DNA of 64,000 bases from Bog-756 sp963812525. GTDB taxonomy: Bacteria; Actinomycetota; Acidimicrobiia; Acidimicrobiales; RAAP-2. Shown in pieces: positions 26,903-35,074 of the stretch. Within the stretch, counting starts at the first letter, position 1, and each line of letters begins with the position of its first letter. Both the position numbers and the translations under genes were made by a program. The notes beneath the pieces are model-generated. The model ran no database searches. It saw nothing but the letters and a program-made list of their open reading frames with translations, and had not been told where the DNA came from. The DNA lies in contig CAWEVL010000010.1 of the NCBI GenBank assembly GCA_963812525.1, positions 558,001-622,000 of the forward strand, read 5' to 3'.

Positions 26903-27054
26903 GGCCCCTCCCTGGTCCGGCGGTCCCGGACCGGTCCGCCCGGTCGGGTACCGCGACTCCGATCGGCCCGAGCTTGGCACAACAGGGCCACTCCCCACTA
27001 CCGTCAATCCCCGGGGCCGCGCACCGACCTGCCGCTGCCCTCCTGGAGGAGACG

Positions 27055-28401
27055 ATGACCGACACCGCACTGACCCCATCGACCGACCAGGTCCTGGACG
27101 AGCTCCACCAATGGCTGGGCTCGGCGTGGGACCCCGACCTGACCGTGGGCGAGTGGTGGGAGCGGCTCGGACTGGCCGGGTGGTCGTCCCCCATGCTCCC
27201 CGCCAATGCCTACGGCAGGGGCCTCAACCGCAACGACGGTGTGCGGATCGGCCAGGCCATCACCGCCTACGGTGCCCTCGGGGCCCCGGCCGGGCTGGGC
27301 CTGATGCTGGCGGCCCCGACCATCGCCACCCACGGCACCCAGGAACAGATCGACCGGTACGTGCGGGCCATCGTCACCGGGCAGCAGTCGTGGTGCCAGC
27401 TCTTCTCGGAGCCGTCGGCCGGCTCGGATCTCGCCGGGCTGCAGACCCGGGCGGTCCGGGACGGGGACGAGTGGATCGTGAACGGTCAGAAGGTCTGGAC
27501 CTCCAACGGCCAGAAGGCCGATATGGGCATGCTGCTGGCCCGGACCGATCCCGAGGTACCCAAGCACCAGGGCATCACCTACTTCGCCCTCGCCATGGTC
27601 CAGCCCGGCGTGGACATCCGGCCCCTGCGGGAGATGACCGGGCGGGCCCTGTTCAACGAGGTCTTCCTGACCGACGCCCGGGTCCCGGCCGACGCCGTGA
27701 TCGGCGGGGAGAACCAGGGGTGGGCGGCGGCCAACACCACGCTGGCCAACGAGCGCGCCGGACTCGGCTCGGGGGGCGGCAACAGCGCCGGCGGGGTCGC
27801 CATCCCCGGCACCGTCGGCGGCGACCTGGACCGGCGGGCCGGGGACTTGGTGGTCGGTCGGTCCGGCGGATCCTCGTCGGGCAAGGGGAACGGGAAGGGT
27901 CGATCCTCCATGCTCCAGGCCATGCAGAGCGACCCCCGCATTCTCCGGGAGTTGGCCCAGCGCAACGGCAAGCACACCGATCCCGGCATCCGCCAGGGTC
28001 TGGTCGAGCTCTACACGTGGGGCGAGCTCGGGCGGATGAACGGGCTGCGCATGAAGGCGGCCAAGGAGGCGGGCCGGGACATCCCCGGGATGCCCAACAT
28101 CTCCAAGCTGTCCATGAGCCACATCATGCGCCTCTCCCGGGACCTCGGTCTCCGGATCGCCGGGGCGGCGGGCATGCTCCACTCCTACGACCCCGAGGGG
28201 CGAGAGGTCATCGTCCGGGCCACCGGTGAGCCCACCCTGCCGGTGATCACCGAGCTGGCCCTTCTGGCCCAGGCGCCCTCGATCTACGGCGGCACCGACC
28301 AGATCCAGCGGAACATCATCGGCGAACGGGTACTCGGGCTGCCCAAGGAGCCCAACCACGACCGGACCACCCCGTTCTCCGAGCTGCCCAAGAACGTCTG
28401 A
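27055..28401 (+). CDS. Acyl-CoA dehydrogenase with Gly/Ser-rich insert
   Basis: A 448-residue flavoprotein dehydrogenase. 'WCQLFSEPSAGSDLAGLQTR' is the flavin/acyl signature, then 'VNGQKVWTSNGQKADMGML', and near the end IYGGTDQIQRNIIGERVLG. After 'NTTLANERAGL' comes an extra Gly/Ser/Lys-rich loop (~235-285), known from one actinobacterial FadE subgroup. The residue at the MCAD base position is Gly, so the catalytic Glu must lie elsewhere, as in isovaleryl-CoA dehydrogenase. The start is ATG 27055 behind GGAGGAG. Confidence 0.92.
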   Translation: MTDTALTPSTDQVLDELHQWLGSAWDPDLTVGEWWERLGLAGWSSPMLPANAYGRGLNRNDGVRIGQAITAYGALGAPAGLGLMLAAPTIATHGTQEQIDRYVRAIVTGQQSWCQLFSEPSAGSDLAGLQTRAVRDGDEWIVNGQKVWTSNGQKADMGMLLARTDPEVPKHQGITYFALAMVQPGVDIRPLREMTGRALFNEVFLTDARVPADAVIGGENQGWAAANTTLANERAGLGSGGGNSAGGVAIPGTVGGDLDRRAGDLVVGRSGGSSSGKGNGKGRSSMLQAMQSDPRILRELAQRNGKHTDPGIRQGLVELYTWGELGRMNGLRMKAAKEAGRDIPGMPNISKLSMSHIMRLSRDLGLRIAGAAGMLHSYDPEGREVIVRATGEPTLPVITELALLAQAPSIYGGTDQIQRNIIGERVLGLPKEPNHDRTTPFSELPKNV

Positions 28402-28460
28402 CCCGACCGAAGCCCCCGACCGGCGTGTTACAACAGAGCTGTCCGAACAGACCCCAGCCA

Positions 28461-28500
28461 CAGCGCTCGTAGCCACTAGACAGCGCTCGTAGCCACCAGA
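28461..28500. repeat. 20-bp tandem direct repeat in the SDR leader
   Basis: Two head-to-tail copies of a 20-mer beginning CAGCGCTCGTAGCCAC (28461-28480 and 28481-28500) differ at one base. They lie 26 bases upstream of the SDR start, between a likely -10 near 28429 and the ribosome site. They could be slippage or paired binding sites. Confidence 0.85.
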
Positions 28501-28525
28501 CAGAACGAAGCAAGGAGTGAGCCAC

Positions 28526-29440
28526 ATGGCCGGCATCAACGAGGGACGGGTGGTCGTCATCACCGGATCGGGCCGTGGCATCGGCCGGGCCCACGCCATC
28601 GAGTTCGCCAGCCAGGGTGCGAAGATCGTGGTCAACGACCTCGGCGCCGAGGTGGACGGGAGTGGTCGGTCCGAGGGGCCCGCCGGCGAGGTGGTCGACG
28701 AGATCAAGGCCATGGGCGGCGAGGCCGTGGCCAACGGGGACGACGTCTCCGACGTGGAAGGGGCGCAACGGCTGATCGCCACGGCCGTCGAGACCTTCGG
28801 TGGGCTCGACGTCCTGGTCAACAACGCCGGAATCCTGCGGGACCGGATGCTGGTGAACATGACCGTGGAGGAGTGGGACGCCGTCATCCGGGTCCACCTG
28901 CGGGGCACCTTCGCCCCCATGCGGGCGGCCGTCGAGTACTGGAGGAACCGGTCCAAGGCCGGAGAGACCAACGATGCCCGGGTCATCAACACCACCTCGC
29001 CCTCGGGTATCTACGGCAACGTGGGCCAGACCAACTACGGCGCGGCCAAAGCCGGGATCGCCTCCATGACGGTCATCGCCGCCATGGAGCTCGGGCGCTA
29101 CGGCGTCACCGTCAACGCCATCGCCCCGGCCGCCCTGACCCGCATGACCGAGAACCTCGGTGGCGGGTTCGACGCCACGCCGAAGCCGGACGAGTTCGAC
29201 CCCAACGACCCTGACAACATCGCCCCCCTGGTGGTGTGGCTGGGCAGCCCCGAGTCCAAGGACATCACCGGCCGGGTATTCAACGTCTTCGGTGGCCACA
29301 TCAGCGTGGCCGAGGGCTGGGTGGAGGGTCCGGCCGCCGACAAGAAGGACCGGTGGGACAGTGCCGAACTGGGCTCGATCGTGCCCGACCTGGTGGCCCG
29401 CGCCGCGCCCAACGCCAACATGCTGGGGCGTCGCTCCTGA
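28526..29440 (+). CDS. Short-chain dehydrogenase, HSD17B4/FabG-like
   Basis: A 304-residue SDR. The cofactor loop is VVVITGSGRGIGRAHAIEFA. LVNNAGILRDRM, TSPSGIYGNVGQTNYGAAKA (Ser, Tyr, Lys catalytic) and YGVTVNAIAPAALTRMT follow. The 'NDLGAEVDGSGRSEGPAGEV' insert is the signature of the 3-hydroxyacyl-CoA dehydrogenase domain found in peroxisomal multifunctional enzymes. It likely oxidises a 3-hydroxyacyl-CoA. ATG 28526 is chosen since AAGGAG lies eight bases ahead. A GTG nine bases earlier is in frame. Confidence 0.92.
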   Translation: MAGINEGRVVVITGSGRGIGRAHAIEFASQGAKIVVNDLGAEVDGSGRSEGPAGEVVDEIKAMGGEAVANGDDVSDVEGAQRLIATAVETFGGLDVLVNNAGILRDRMLVNMTVEEWDAVIRVHLRGTFAPMRAAVEYWRNRSKAGETNDARVINTTSPSGIYGNVGQTNYGAAKAGIASMTVIAAMELGRYGVTVNAIAPAALTRMTENLGGGFDATPKPDEFDPNDPDNIAPLVVWLGSPESKDITGRVFNVFGGHISVAEGWVEGPAADKKDRWDSAELGSIVPDLVARAAPNANMLGRRS

Positions 29441-29524
29441 GGCGACCGGGCCAGCGGAGGGTGCTCGCCCCCGACCGAGCAATCTGAGCCGACGGGCTGT
29501 GAAGCTCCACGGCATCTTCGCCAT

Positions 29525-29553
29525 CGACCGTCCCGCCTCGGGCGGGACGGTCG
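29525..29553 (+). terminator. Strong GC hairpin after the SDR gene
   Basis: CGACCGTCCCGCC (29525-29537), loop TCG and GGCGGGACGGTCG (29541-29553) form a perfect 13-bp stem. No U tract follows, which is common for high-GC actinobacterial terminators. Confidence 0.65.
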
Positions 29554-29825
29554 CTCACCTGGTGGGTCCCCGTCGACTCCTGACAGCGCGGCGCCGACGG
29601 TTGGGACCTTCTCCCCTACCAGCCGTTTCCTTCTTTCCGTACCGTGCAACCCAGAGTCGGCCATCGGGTCGCTCGGGTATCGACGGAAGGGGGTGCGATG
29701 TCACTCACACCGATCGGCCGGCAACCGAATTTGCCGGCGGTTCCGGCCTCCCGCCCGGAAGTGAACCAACCGCTCTCACCGAGGAACCGCCGGGAGGGCC
29801 ATGCCAGGGCCGGCCCGCGGTCGGC

Positions 29826-30101
29826 ATGCCCACCAAACGGGTGCTCTTGGCCGACGGAGCGCCGACGTGGGACAAGGTCGAGTCTGAGTCCGGTACCGAC
29901 CACGCCCACCCCATCGAGCGGATCATCCCCAACTGTCTCGGGGCCCAGCCGTTCCCGTCAGGCTCGATGGGGCCGAAGCTCGGAGCCGCCCGCCGGATCG
30001 TCGAGGCCACCGGGGGCCGGGCGGTCATCGGACGTCAGGAGGGCGACGCTCATCGAGCAGAACCTACGAGGAGGAGCAATGCCGACAGGAGCCATGCCTA
30101 G
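29826..30101 (+). pseudogene. Carbamate kinase C-terminal remnant
   Basis: An open stretch with no N-terminal part. 'LLADGAPTWDKVES'...HPIERI then PFPSGSMGPKLGAARRIVEA and TGGRAVIGRQEGD match the last ~80 residues of carbamate kinases, where the G-S-M-x-P-K loop contacts the phosphate donor. The ~200-residue N-terminal kinase body is not found upstream: 29554-29825 contains only a GGAAGGGGG ribosome-like site at 29688 and an unassignable reading frame. The remnant overlaps the following USP start by 23 bases. It is read as an old deletion or a badly broken gene. Confidence 0.5.
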
Positions 30102-31017
30102 CGCACACCTGCGACCATCGGGGACCACCAGCCCCGCGCACCGCATCGTGGTGGGCGTGGACGGATCCGAGCACGCCGGGGCCGCCCTGGACTGGGCGGC
30201 CCGACAGGCCGCCTTGACGGGGGCCGAGCTCGAGGTGGTCACCACCTTCGGTCCGGAGTACGCCTTCGTCACGCCGGTCGAGGAGCAGCAGGCCACCGAC
30301 GAGGTGCTCGAGGGAGCGACCCGACGGGTGCGGCGCGTCGCACCGGAGACCACCGTCACCGGCCGGGCCCGCCGGGGCTGGGCCGACCAGGTGCTGGTGG
30401 AGGAGAGCGCCGGCGCCGAGCTGCTGGTGGTGGGCTCACGGGGCCTGGGCGGCTTTCGGGGGCTCCTGCTGGGATCGGTCGGTCGGAAGTGTGTGCACCG
30501 GTCCACTGTGCCGGTGGTGGTCGTCCACGGCACGGCCGAGGACGACGAATCGGCGGCCACCGACGGCCCGCCCGATGAGGACCTCGGTGCCGGGTCGGCC
30601 CACCGGATCGTGGTCGGGGCCGACGGATCCCCGTCCTCGGCGGCCGCCCTGGCGTGGGCCGCCGACCAGGCCTCGATGACCGGAGCGCTGCTCGAAGTGC
30701 TCATGTCCTGGGACTGGCCGACCATGTACGGCTGGTCGCCGGGGCCGCTCGAGTACGACCCGCAGGAGGACTGCGCGGCGCAGCTGGAGAAGGTCGTCGG
30801 GCCCATCCGAGACGGACACCCCGACATCACCATCCAGACGGTGGCGATCCAGGGGGCGCCGGCCCCGCTGTTGGTCAAGGCCTCGAGCGGTGCCGATCTG
30901 CTGGCCGTCGGCAGTCGAGGCCGCCGGGAGACCGCCGAGCTCCTGCTCGGATCGGTCAGCGAGCACTGCGTGGTCCATGCCCACTGTCCGGTGTTGGTGC
31001 ACCACCCGCCCACCTGA
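30079..31017 (+). CDS. Universal stress protein, tandem UspA domains
   Basis: A 312-residue protein with two UspA domains. Domain 1 (~15-155) runs from RIVVGVDGSEHAGAALDWAA to the canonical nucleotide loop VVGSRGLGGFRGLLLGSVG. Domain 2 (~175-310) runs from RIVVGADGSPSSAAALAWAA to AVGSRGRRETAELLLGSV. Domain 1 fits the ATP-binding G-x2-G-x9-G-S pattern; domain 2 lacks the second Gly. Tandem USPs are common in actinobacterial dormancy and hypoxia sets. ATG 30079 lies behind GAGGAGGAG; the frame stays open upstream but is not needed. Confidence 0.92.
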   Translation: MPTGAMPSAHLRPSGTTSPAHRIVVGVDGSEHAGAALDWAARQAALTGAELEVVTTFGPEYAFVTPVEEQQATDEVLEGATRRVRRVAPETTVTGRARRGWADQVLVEESAGAELLVVGSRGLGGFRGLLLGSVGRKCVHRSTVPVVVVHGTAEDDESAATDGPPDEDLGAGSAHRIVVGADGSPSSAAALAWAADQASMTGALLEVLMSWDWPTMYGWSPGPLEYDPQEDCAAQLEKVVGPIRDGHPDITIQTVAIQGAPAPLLVKASSGADLLAVGSRGRRETAELLLGSVSEHCVVHAHCPVLVHHPPT

Positions 31018-31156
31018 GCCGAGCGCCAGCCATGGGGCCCGCCCATCTGCAGTGACCTTTGACCCTGGCACGGCCGGGACTTCCGGCTCAGGATGATCGG
31101 GTGCCCACGCCGCGCCGTCCCGATGACCCGATCGGTGGCGCCGTACCGGGAACCCG

Positions 31157-32269
31157 ATGATCCACCTCATCTTCCACAACCTCTGGTCGAAGAAGGCGCG
31201 GTCGCTCGGCCTGGCCTTCGCGGTCGCCATCGCCGTGATGGCCGTGGTCACGCTGGACGTCACCAGCAGCGGCTTGGAGCAGTCGGCCGCGGCGGTCATC
31301 TCGGTGGGCAAGGCCGACTTCACCGTGGCCCAGAAGGGCGCCTCGGACACCTTGTCCAGCACCATCGACCGCCAGGAGTTGGACCGGCTGGGACAGACGC
31401 CCGGAGTGGGCCGGGTGGTCGGGGTCCTGGTCGAGACCGAGCACCTCGACGCCGACAATCCTGTCTTCATCGAGATCGGGATCAACCCCGGTGACCTGGC
31501 CGCCTTCGGGGTGCACGTGGTGCGGGGCACCCCCTACGCCGCCACCTCGGCCCACCAGGTGATGCTGGGGTGGCGTGCTGCGGCCAACCTGGGCCTCGGT
31601 GTCGGCGACCAGTTCGACGCCAACGGCACCTCGAACACCGTGGTGGGCGTCTACTCGACGGGCAACTCGTTCGGCGACGCGGGGGCCATGTTCCCGCTCC
31701 CCTCCCTCCAGGGGTACAACCGGGTGCCCGGGATCGTCACGCTGGCCTTCGTCAAGGTGGCTCCCGGTGCCTCGGCGGCGAAGGTGGCGGCCCACGTCGA
31801 CTACGCCCAGCCGGAGCTCACCACCATCCGGACAGCCTCCCAGTTCGGCCGGGCCGACCGGAACCTCGTCTACCTGCAGGCCGCCGTCAACGGCAGCACC
31901 GTCCTGGCCGTCCTGATCGGTGCGGTGATCATCGGGAACACCATGCTGCTGTCCCTGTTCGAGCGGACGCGGGAGTTCGGCCTCCTCCGAGCCGTCGGAT
32001 GGACCCGGCGCCGGACCGTCTCCCTCCTGCTCAGCGAGAGCCTGCTTCTGGCCGTGCTCGGCGCCATGATCGGCGTGTCCCTGTCGTTCGCGGTGGCCGC
32101 CACGCTCTCCCAGCTACCCCAGCTGAAGGGGATCCTGCACCCCAACTTCACCGAGGGAGCCTTCTGGCGGGCACTGTTCACCGCCCTGGCCATGACCCTC
32201 GTCGGCTCGCTGTACCCCAGCATCCGGGCAGCACTCCTCTCCCCACTCAAGGCGCTCAGCTATGAGTGA
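31157..32269 (+). CDS. ABC transporter permease, FtsX/MacB type
   Basis: A 370-residue permease with one N-terminal membrane helix (ARSLGLAFAVAIAVMAVVTL), a ~220-residue extracytoplasmic MacB-like core, and three C-terminal helices (TVLAVLIGAVIIGNTMLLS; SESLLLAVLGAMIGVSLSFA; ALFTALAMTLVGSLYPSI). The FtsX signature 'ERTREFGLLRAVGWTRRRTV' precedes helix 3. Its 3' end overlaps the ATPase gene by eight bases. Such pairs extract lipoproteins, lipids or peptides rather than import solutes. Confidence 0.92.
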   Translation: MIHLIFHNLWSKKARSLGLAFAVAIAVMAVVTLDVTSSGLEQSAAAVISVGKADFTVAQKGASDTLSSTIDRQELDRLGQTPGVGRVVGVLVETEHLDADNPVFIEIGINPGDLAAFGVHVVRGTPYAATSAHQVMLGWRAAANLGLGVGDQFDANGTSNTVVGVYSTGNSFGDAGAMFPLPSLQGYNRVPGIVTLAFVKVAPGASAAKVAAHVDYAQPELTTIRTASQFGRADRNLVYLQAAVNGSTVLAVLIGAVIIGNTMLLSLFERTREFGLLRAVGWTRRRTVSLLLSESLLLAVLGAMIGVSLSFAVAATLSQLPQLKGILHPNFTEGAFWRALFTALAMTLVGSLYPSIRAALLSPLKALSYE

Positions 32270-32999
32270 GCGGGCAGGCGTCGCGCCGGTGGAGGGGGCG
32301 CCGGCCGTCGACGTGCGGGAGGTGACCCGGGTCTATCCCGGCCGGGTCAACGCCCTGGCCGGGGTCGATCTGACTGTCTCCTTCGGGGAGACCGTGGCCA
32401 TCACCGGACCCTCGGGATGTGGCAAGTCCACGCTCCTGCACCTGTTGGCCGCCATCGATGCGCCGACCACCGGGACGGTGACGGTGGCCGGTCACGACCT
32501 GGCCACACGCCGCGACCTGGGCGCCTACCGTCGCTACCAGGTCGGGTTGGTCTTCCAGTTCCACAACCTGCTGCCCCAGCTCACGGCCCGCTCCAATGTG
32601 GAGATCCCGATGTTCGGTACCCGGCGGACGGCACGCCAGCGCCGAGCGAGGGCCGCCGAGCTCCTGGCCGAGGTGGGCCTGGGAGGCTGTGAGGACCGCC
32701 TGCCGACCGAGCTCTCCGGCGGTGAGCGCCAACGGGTGGCCATCGCCCGTGCCCTGGCCAACGACCCGAGCATCCTCCTCGCCGATGAGCCCACCGGCAG
32801 CCTCGACTCGGCATCGACCACCCGATTCCTCGACCTGCTGGAGCGGATGGGTAACCAAGGAATGACCATCGTCATGGTGACCCACGCCCCCGATGTGGCC
32901 CGGCACGCGCATCGGGTCATCGAGATGCAGGACGGCGTCATCGTCGGCGAGCACACCCCGGCAAGCGGCGGTCACACCCCCACCAGACTCCCCGTCTGA
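32262..32999 (+). CDS. ABC transporter ATP-binding protein, LolD/MacB type
   Basis: A 245-residue nucleotide-binding subunit: Walker A GPSGCGKST (residues 49-57), Q-loop 'VGLVFQFHNLLPQLTARSNV', signature LSGGERQRVAIARAL, Walker B ILLADEPTGSLD, and the switch His in VMVTHAPDVARHAHR. The short loop between Walker A and the Q-loop and the 'EPTGSLD' motif place it with LolD/MacB ATPases. It starts inside the permease gene, so the two are made together. Confidence 0.95.
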   Translation: MSERAGVAPVEGAPAVDVREVTRVYPGRVNALAGVDLTVSFGETVAITGPSGCGKSTLLHLLAAIDAPTTGTVTVAGHDLATRRDLGAYRRYQVGLVFQFHNLLPQLTARSNVEIPMFGTRRTARQRRARAAELLAEVGLGGCEDRLPTELSGGERQRVAIARALANDPSILLADEPTGSLDSASTTRFLDLLERMGNQGMTIVMVTHAPDVARHAHRVIEMQDGVIVGEHTPASGGHTPTRLPV

Positions 33000-33022
33000 C
33001 CTCACCGGCGAGCGAGGTCAGA
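32995..33022. terminator. Hairpin at the end of the ABC operon
   Basis: TCTGACCTC (32995-33003) and GAGGTCAGA (33014-33022) form a 9-bp perfect stem with a 10-base loop that overlaps the ATPase stop. It lies between convergent genes and may serve both. Confidence 0.5.
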
Positions 33023-33049
33023 TCTCGGTGCCGAGGCTGGTGTGGGGAC

Positions 33050-33577
33050 CTACTTGGACGGGCTGGGCTCGGGTCGCCAGAAGGTGAGCAGGAGCAGGGC
33101 GCTGCCCCCCAGTCCCCCCACGGCGGCGATCAGCAGTCCCTTCCAACCCCACAGCGTGGTGAGGTGGGAGCCGACGGCGTTGTCGATGCTCCACTCCCCC
33201 GGCCCCACGGTGGCCAGGAGGAACCCCGACATGGTCAACACCATCACGTACTCCCAGCCCTCACCGGGACGGAAGATGAAGAACCCGTTCTTCAGGTGGT
33301 TGGTGACCCAGGCCACCACCATGACCCCCACCACCCCGGCACCGCCCACCGCCGTGAGCAGGCCGAACACCAGCAGCACCCCGGCGCCGATCTCGGTGAT
33401 ACTGGCCGTCCAGGCGTGGAACCACCCGGGCTTCATGCCCAGGCTCTCGAACCACCGGCCCGTGCCGGCGATCTTGCCGCCGCCGATGATGTGATTGACG
33501 CCGTGGGCGAGGAACACTCCCCCGATGGCGCACCGGAAGACCAGGAGGACGAAGTCGACCGCGTGCACGTTGGCCAT
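33050..33577 (-). CDS. DoxX-family membrane protein
   Basis: A 175-residue protein with four hydrophobic helices. It begins DFVLLVFRCAIGGVFLAHGV with the family's H-G-x-N-H-I signature just after, then 'EIGAGVLLVFGLLTAVGGAG', VVGVMVVAWVTNHL and the last helix near LLIAAVGGLGGSALLLLTFW. DoxX proteins have been linked to thiosulfate:quinone oxidation and redox homeostasis, but most are uncharacterised. ATG 33577 has GGAG eight bases ahead; an earlier ATG at 33619 is less likely. Confidence 0.85.
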   Translation of the reverse strand: MANVHAVDFVLLVFRCAIGGVFLAHGVNHIIGGGKIAGTGRWFESLGMKPGWFHAWTASITEIGAGVLLVFGLLTAVGGAGVVGVMVVAWVTNHLKNGFFIFRPGEGWEYVMVLTMSGFLLATVGPGEWSIDNAVGSHLTTLWGWKGLLIAAVGGLGGSALLLLTFWRPEPSPSK

Positions 33578-33678
33578 ATTCTTATGCTCCGTCTGCCGCT
33601 CGGGGATGGGACGACCCACGATGGTAGGCCACCGTCACCGGGAGCGGACGGTCCTCGGTCCGAGCCATCGGGCGCCGC

Positions 33679-33984
33679 TCAGTCCGAAGCCGGGAGCGGC
33701 TTGCTCTCCTTCAGCGTGAGCACATGACCGTCGAAGGTCAGGGTGCCGGCTCCAGGCTTGGTGCAGAGGATCTCGACGGTGCCGTCCTCGTCCGTGTAGC
33801 GCTTGCCCAGCAGGGTGCCACCGGTCAGCTCCTCGGCCATCCCTCCCTGGTGGGCGGCCTGGTCACCCACCGGCACGGCGGCGGCGCCGCCGCACTCCAG
33901 GGCGTGCTCGCCGGTGCCCTTGATGACCACGAATTCGGTCTCGCACACCTGGCTACTCAGGCGCAGGCCTGGCTTGAGATTCAC
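33679..33984 (-). CDS. Small three-cysteine conserved protein
   Basis: A 101-residue soluble protein starting at GTG 33984 (NLKPGLRLSSQVCETEFVVI). Three Cys (SQVCETE, ALECGGAA, EILCTKPG) and a Gly-rich middle suggest a small beta protein that could hold a metal or disulfide. The ending 'GTLTFDGHVLTLKESKPLPA' is compact and low in charge. I recall similar short genes in other actinobacteria but no assigned function. It lies between DoxX and a divergent TetR. Confidence 0.6.
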   Translation of the reverse strand: MNLKPGLRLSSQVCETEFVVIKGTGEHALECGGAAAVPVGDQAAHQGGMAEELTGGTLLGKRYTDEDGTVEILCTKPGAGTLTFDGHVLTLKESKPLPASD

Positions 33985-34182
33985 CGCTCGACCACCTGGC
34001 CCTGTTCGCTCGTGCTGCACTCTCGTGACGGTACCGCGGTCGTCGGGGACGACCGATCGGCAGGGAAGATTACCACGGCCCCGGTGGACCCCAGTCCCCC
34101 TCTCCCGGCAGGAAACCACCATTTCCGAACCGCTCACCGGCGTGCCTCCTGCAGAGCCCCAGGTACGGTGCGGGTCGCCCTC

Positions 34183-34188
34183 TATACT
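34183..34188 (+). promoter_or_regulatory. Candidate -10 box for the TetR gene
   Basis: TATACT stands out in GC-rich DNA ~88 bases upstream of the TetR start at 34276. No good -35 is visible at the right distance. Confidence 0.35.
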
Positions 34189-34275
34189 CACGGTCCTGGA
34201 CGGGCAGGGTCAACCCTCAGCGCACCCCACGGTGGGGGGCGGACCGGAACCGACTCCCGACTGAGAAGCGATGAG

Positions 34276-34929
34276 ATGAGCCAATCGAGCAAGTGGCAGG
34301 AGCGGACCGTCGAGCACTCGCTCAAGGAGGCGCGCCAGAAGGCCATCTCCCGCGGCGGCAAGTTCATCCGGGCGGCCAACGAGCTCATCCGCAAGACCGG
34401 CAAGGCCGACTTCACCGTCCAGGACGTGGTCGAGACCTCGGGCATGTCCCTGCGCTCCTTCTACCAGTACTTCGCCACCAAGGACGACCTCCTCCTGGCC
34501 CTGGTGGAGGAGGCGGTGACCGACTACGTGGCCGACATCCGGGCCCGCATCGAGCCGGTGTCCGACCCCGTGGAGATGCTGCGGCTGCTGGTCAAGACCA
34601 TGTTCAGCTCGGCCGACCTGTCGAGCTCGTCGTCCCGCGGCATGGTCCTGTTCTCCTGGCACCTGGCCGACTCGCGCACCGAGGAGTTCTCGGCCATCTT
34701 CACCCCCCAGGTCACCATGGTGGCCGAGATTCTCGCCGCCGGGGTGGCCGCCGGGGTGTTCCGGGACGACATCGAGGTGCCGGTGCTGGCCGGCCTGGTC
34801 ATCCACACCGTGGTGTCGGTGTTCGACATGCGCATCCTGGGGGTGCAGATGTCACCCCGGGTCATCGACGAGGACGACCTGGTCGGTTGGTGCCTGGCCG
34901 GGGTGATGGCCCCCGCCCCCTCGGCCTAG
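34276..34929 (+). CDS. TetR-family regulator
   Basis: A 217-residue regulator. The HTH reads ANELIRKTGKADFTVQDVVE, then TSGMSLRSFYQYFATKDDLL. The ligand domain has 'RLLVKTMFSSADLSSSSSRG' and MVLFSWHLADSRTEEFSAIF, typical of regulators of fatty-acid or steroid catabolism. ATG 34276 is the start before homology begins; the frame is open further upstream without a start context. The acyl-CoA dehydrogenase at 35075 follows and is the most likely target. Confidence 0.9.
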   Translation: MSQSSKWQERTVEHSLKEARQKAISRGGKFIRAANELIRKTGKADFTVQDVVETSGMSLRSFYQYFATKDDLLLALVEEAVTDYVADIRARIEPVSDPVEMLRLLVKTMFSSADLSSSSSRGMVLFSWHLADSRTEEFSAIFTPQVTMVAEILAAGVAAGVFRDDIEVPVLAGLVIHTVVSVFDMRILGVQMSPRVIDEDDLVGWCLAGVMAPAPSA

Positions 34930-35008
34930 CTGCCGCCCGTCGTCGTCATGCGTGCCCACTCGACCCGGCGTGGAACGGGCTCGGCCTGGAACAGAACTCT
35001 CCAGTGGT

Positions 35009-35014
35009 TAGAAT
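35009..35014 (+). promoter_or_regulatory. Candidate -10 box for the FadE-type gene
   Basis: TAGAAT with TGGAAC (34987-34992) 16 bases before it makes a plausible promoter. It would give a leader of ~55 bases before ATG 35075. Confidence 0.4.
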
Positions 35015-35074
35015 CACCTTCTCACCTGACGGCCGACGGGCTGTCCGGGTACCCGGCCAAGGAGACCGACTCCC

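Noticed and set aside
29644..30078. Longer start for the double USP protein
   Set aside because: The extra 145 residues are Pro/Ser/Arg-rich and overlap the carbamate-kinase remnant; ATG 30079 has a strong ribosome site and begins the homology.
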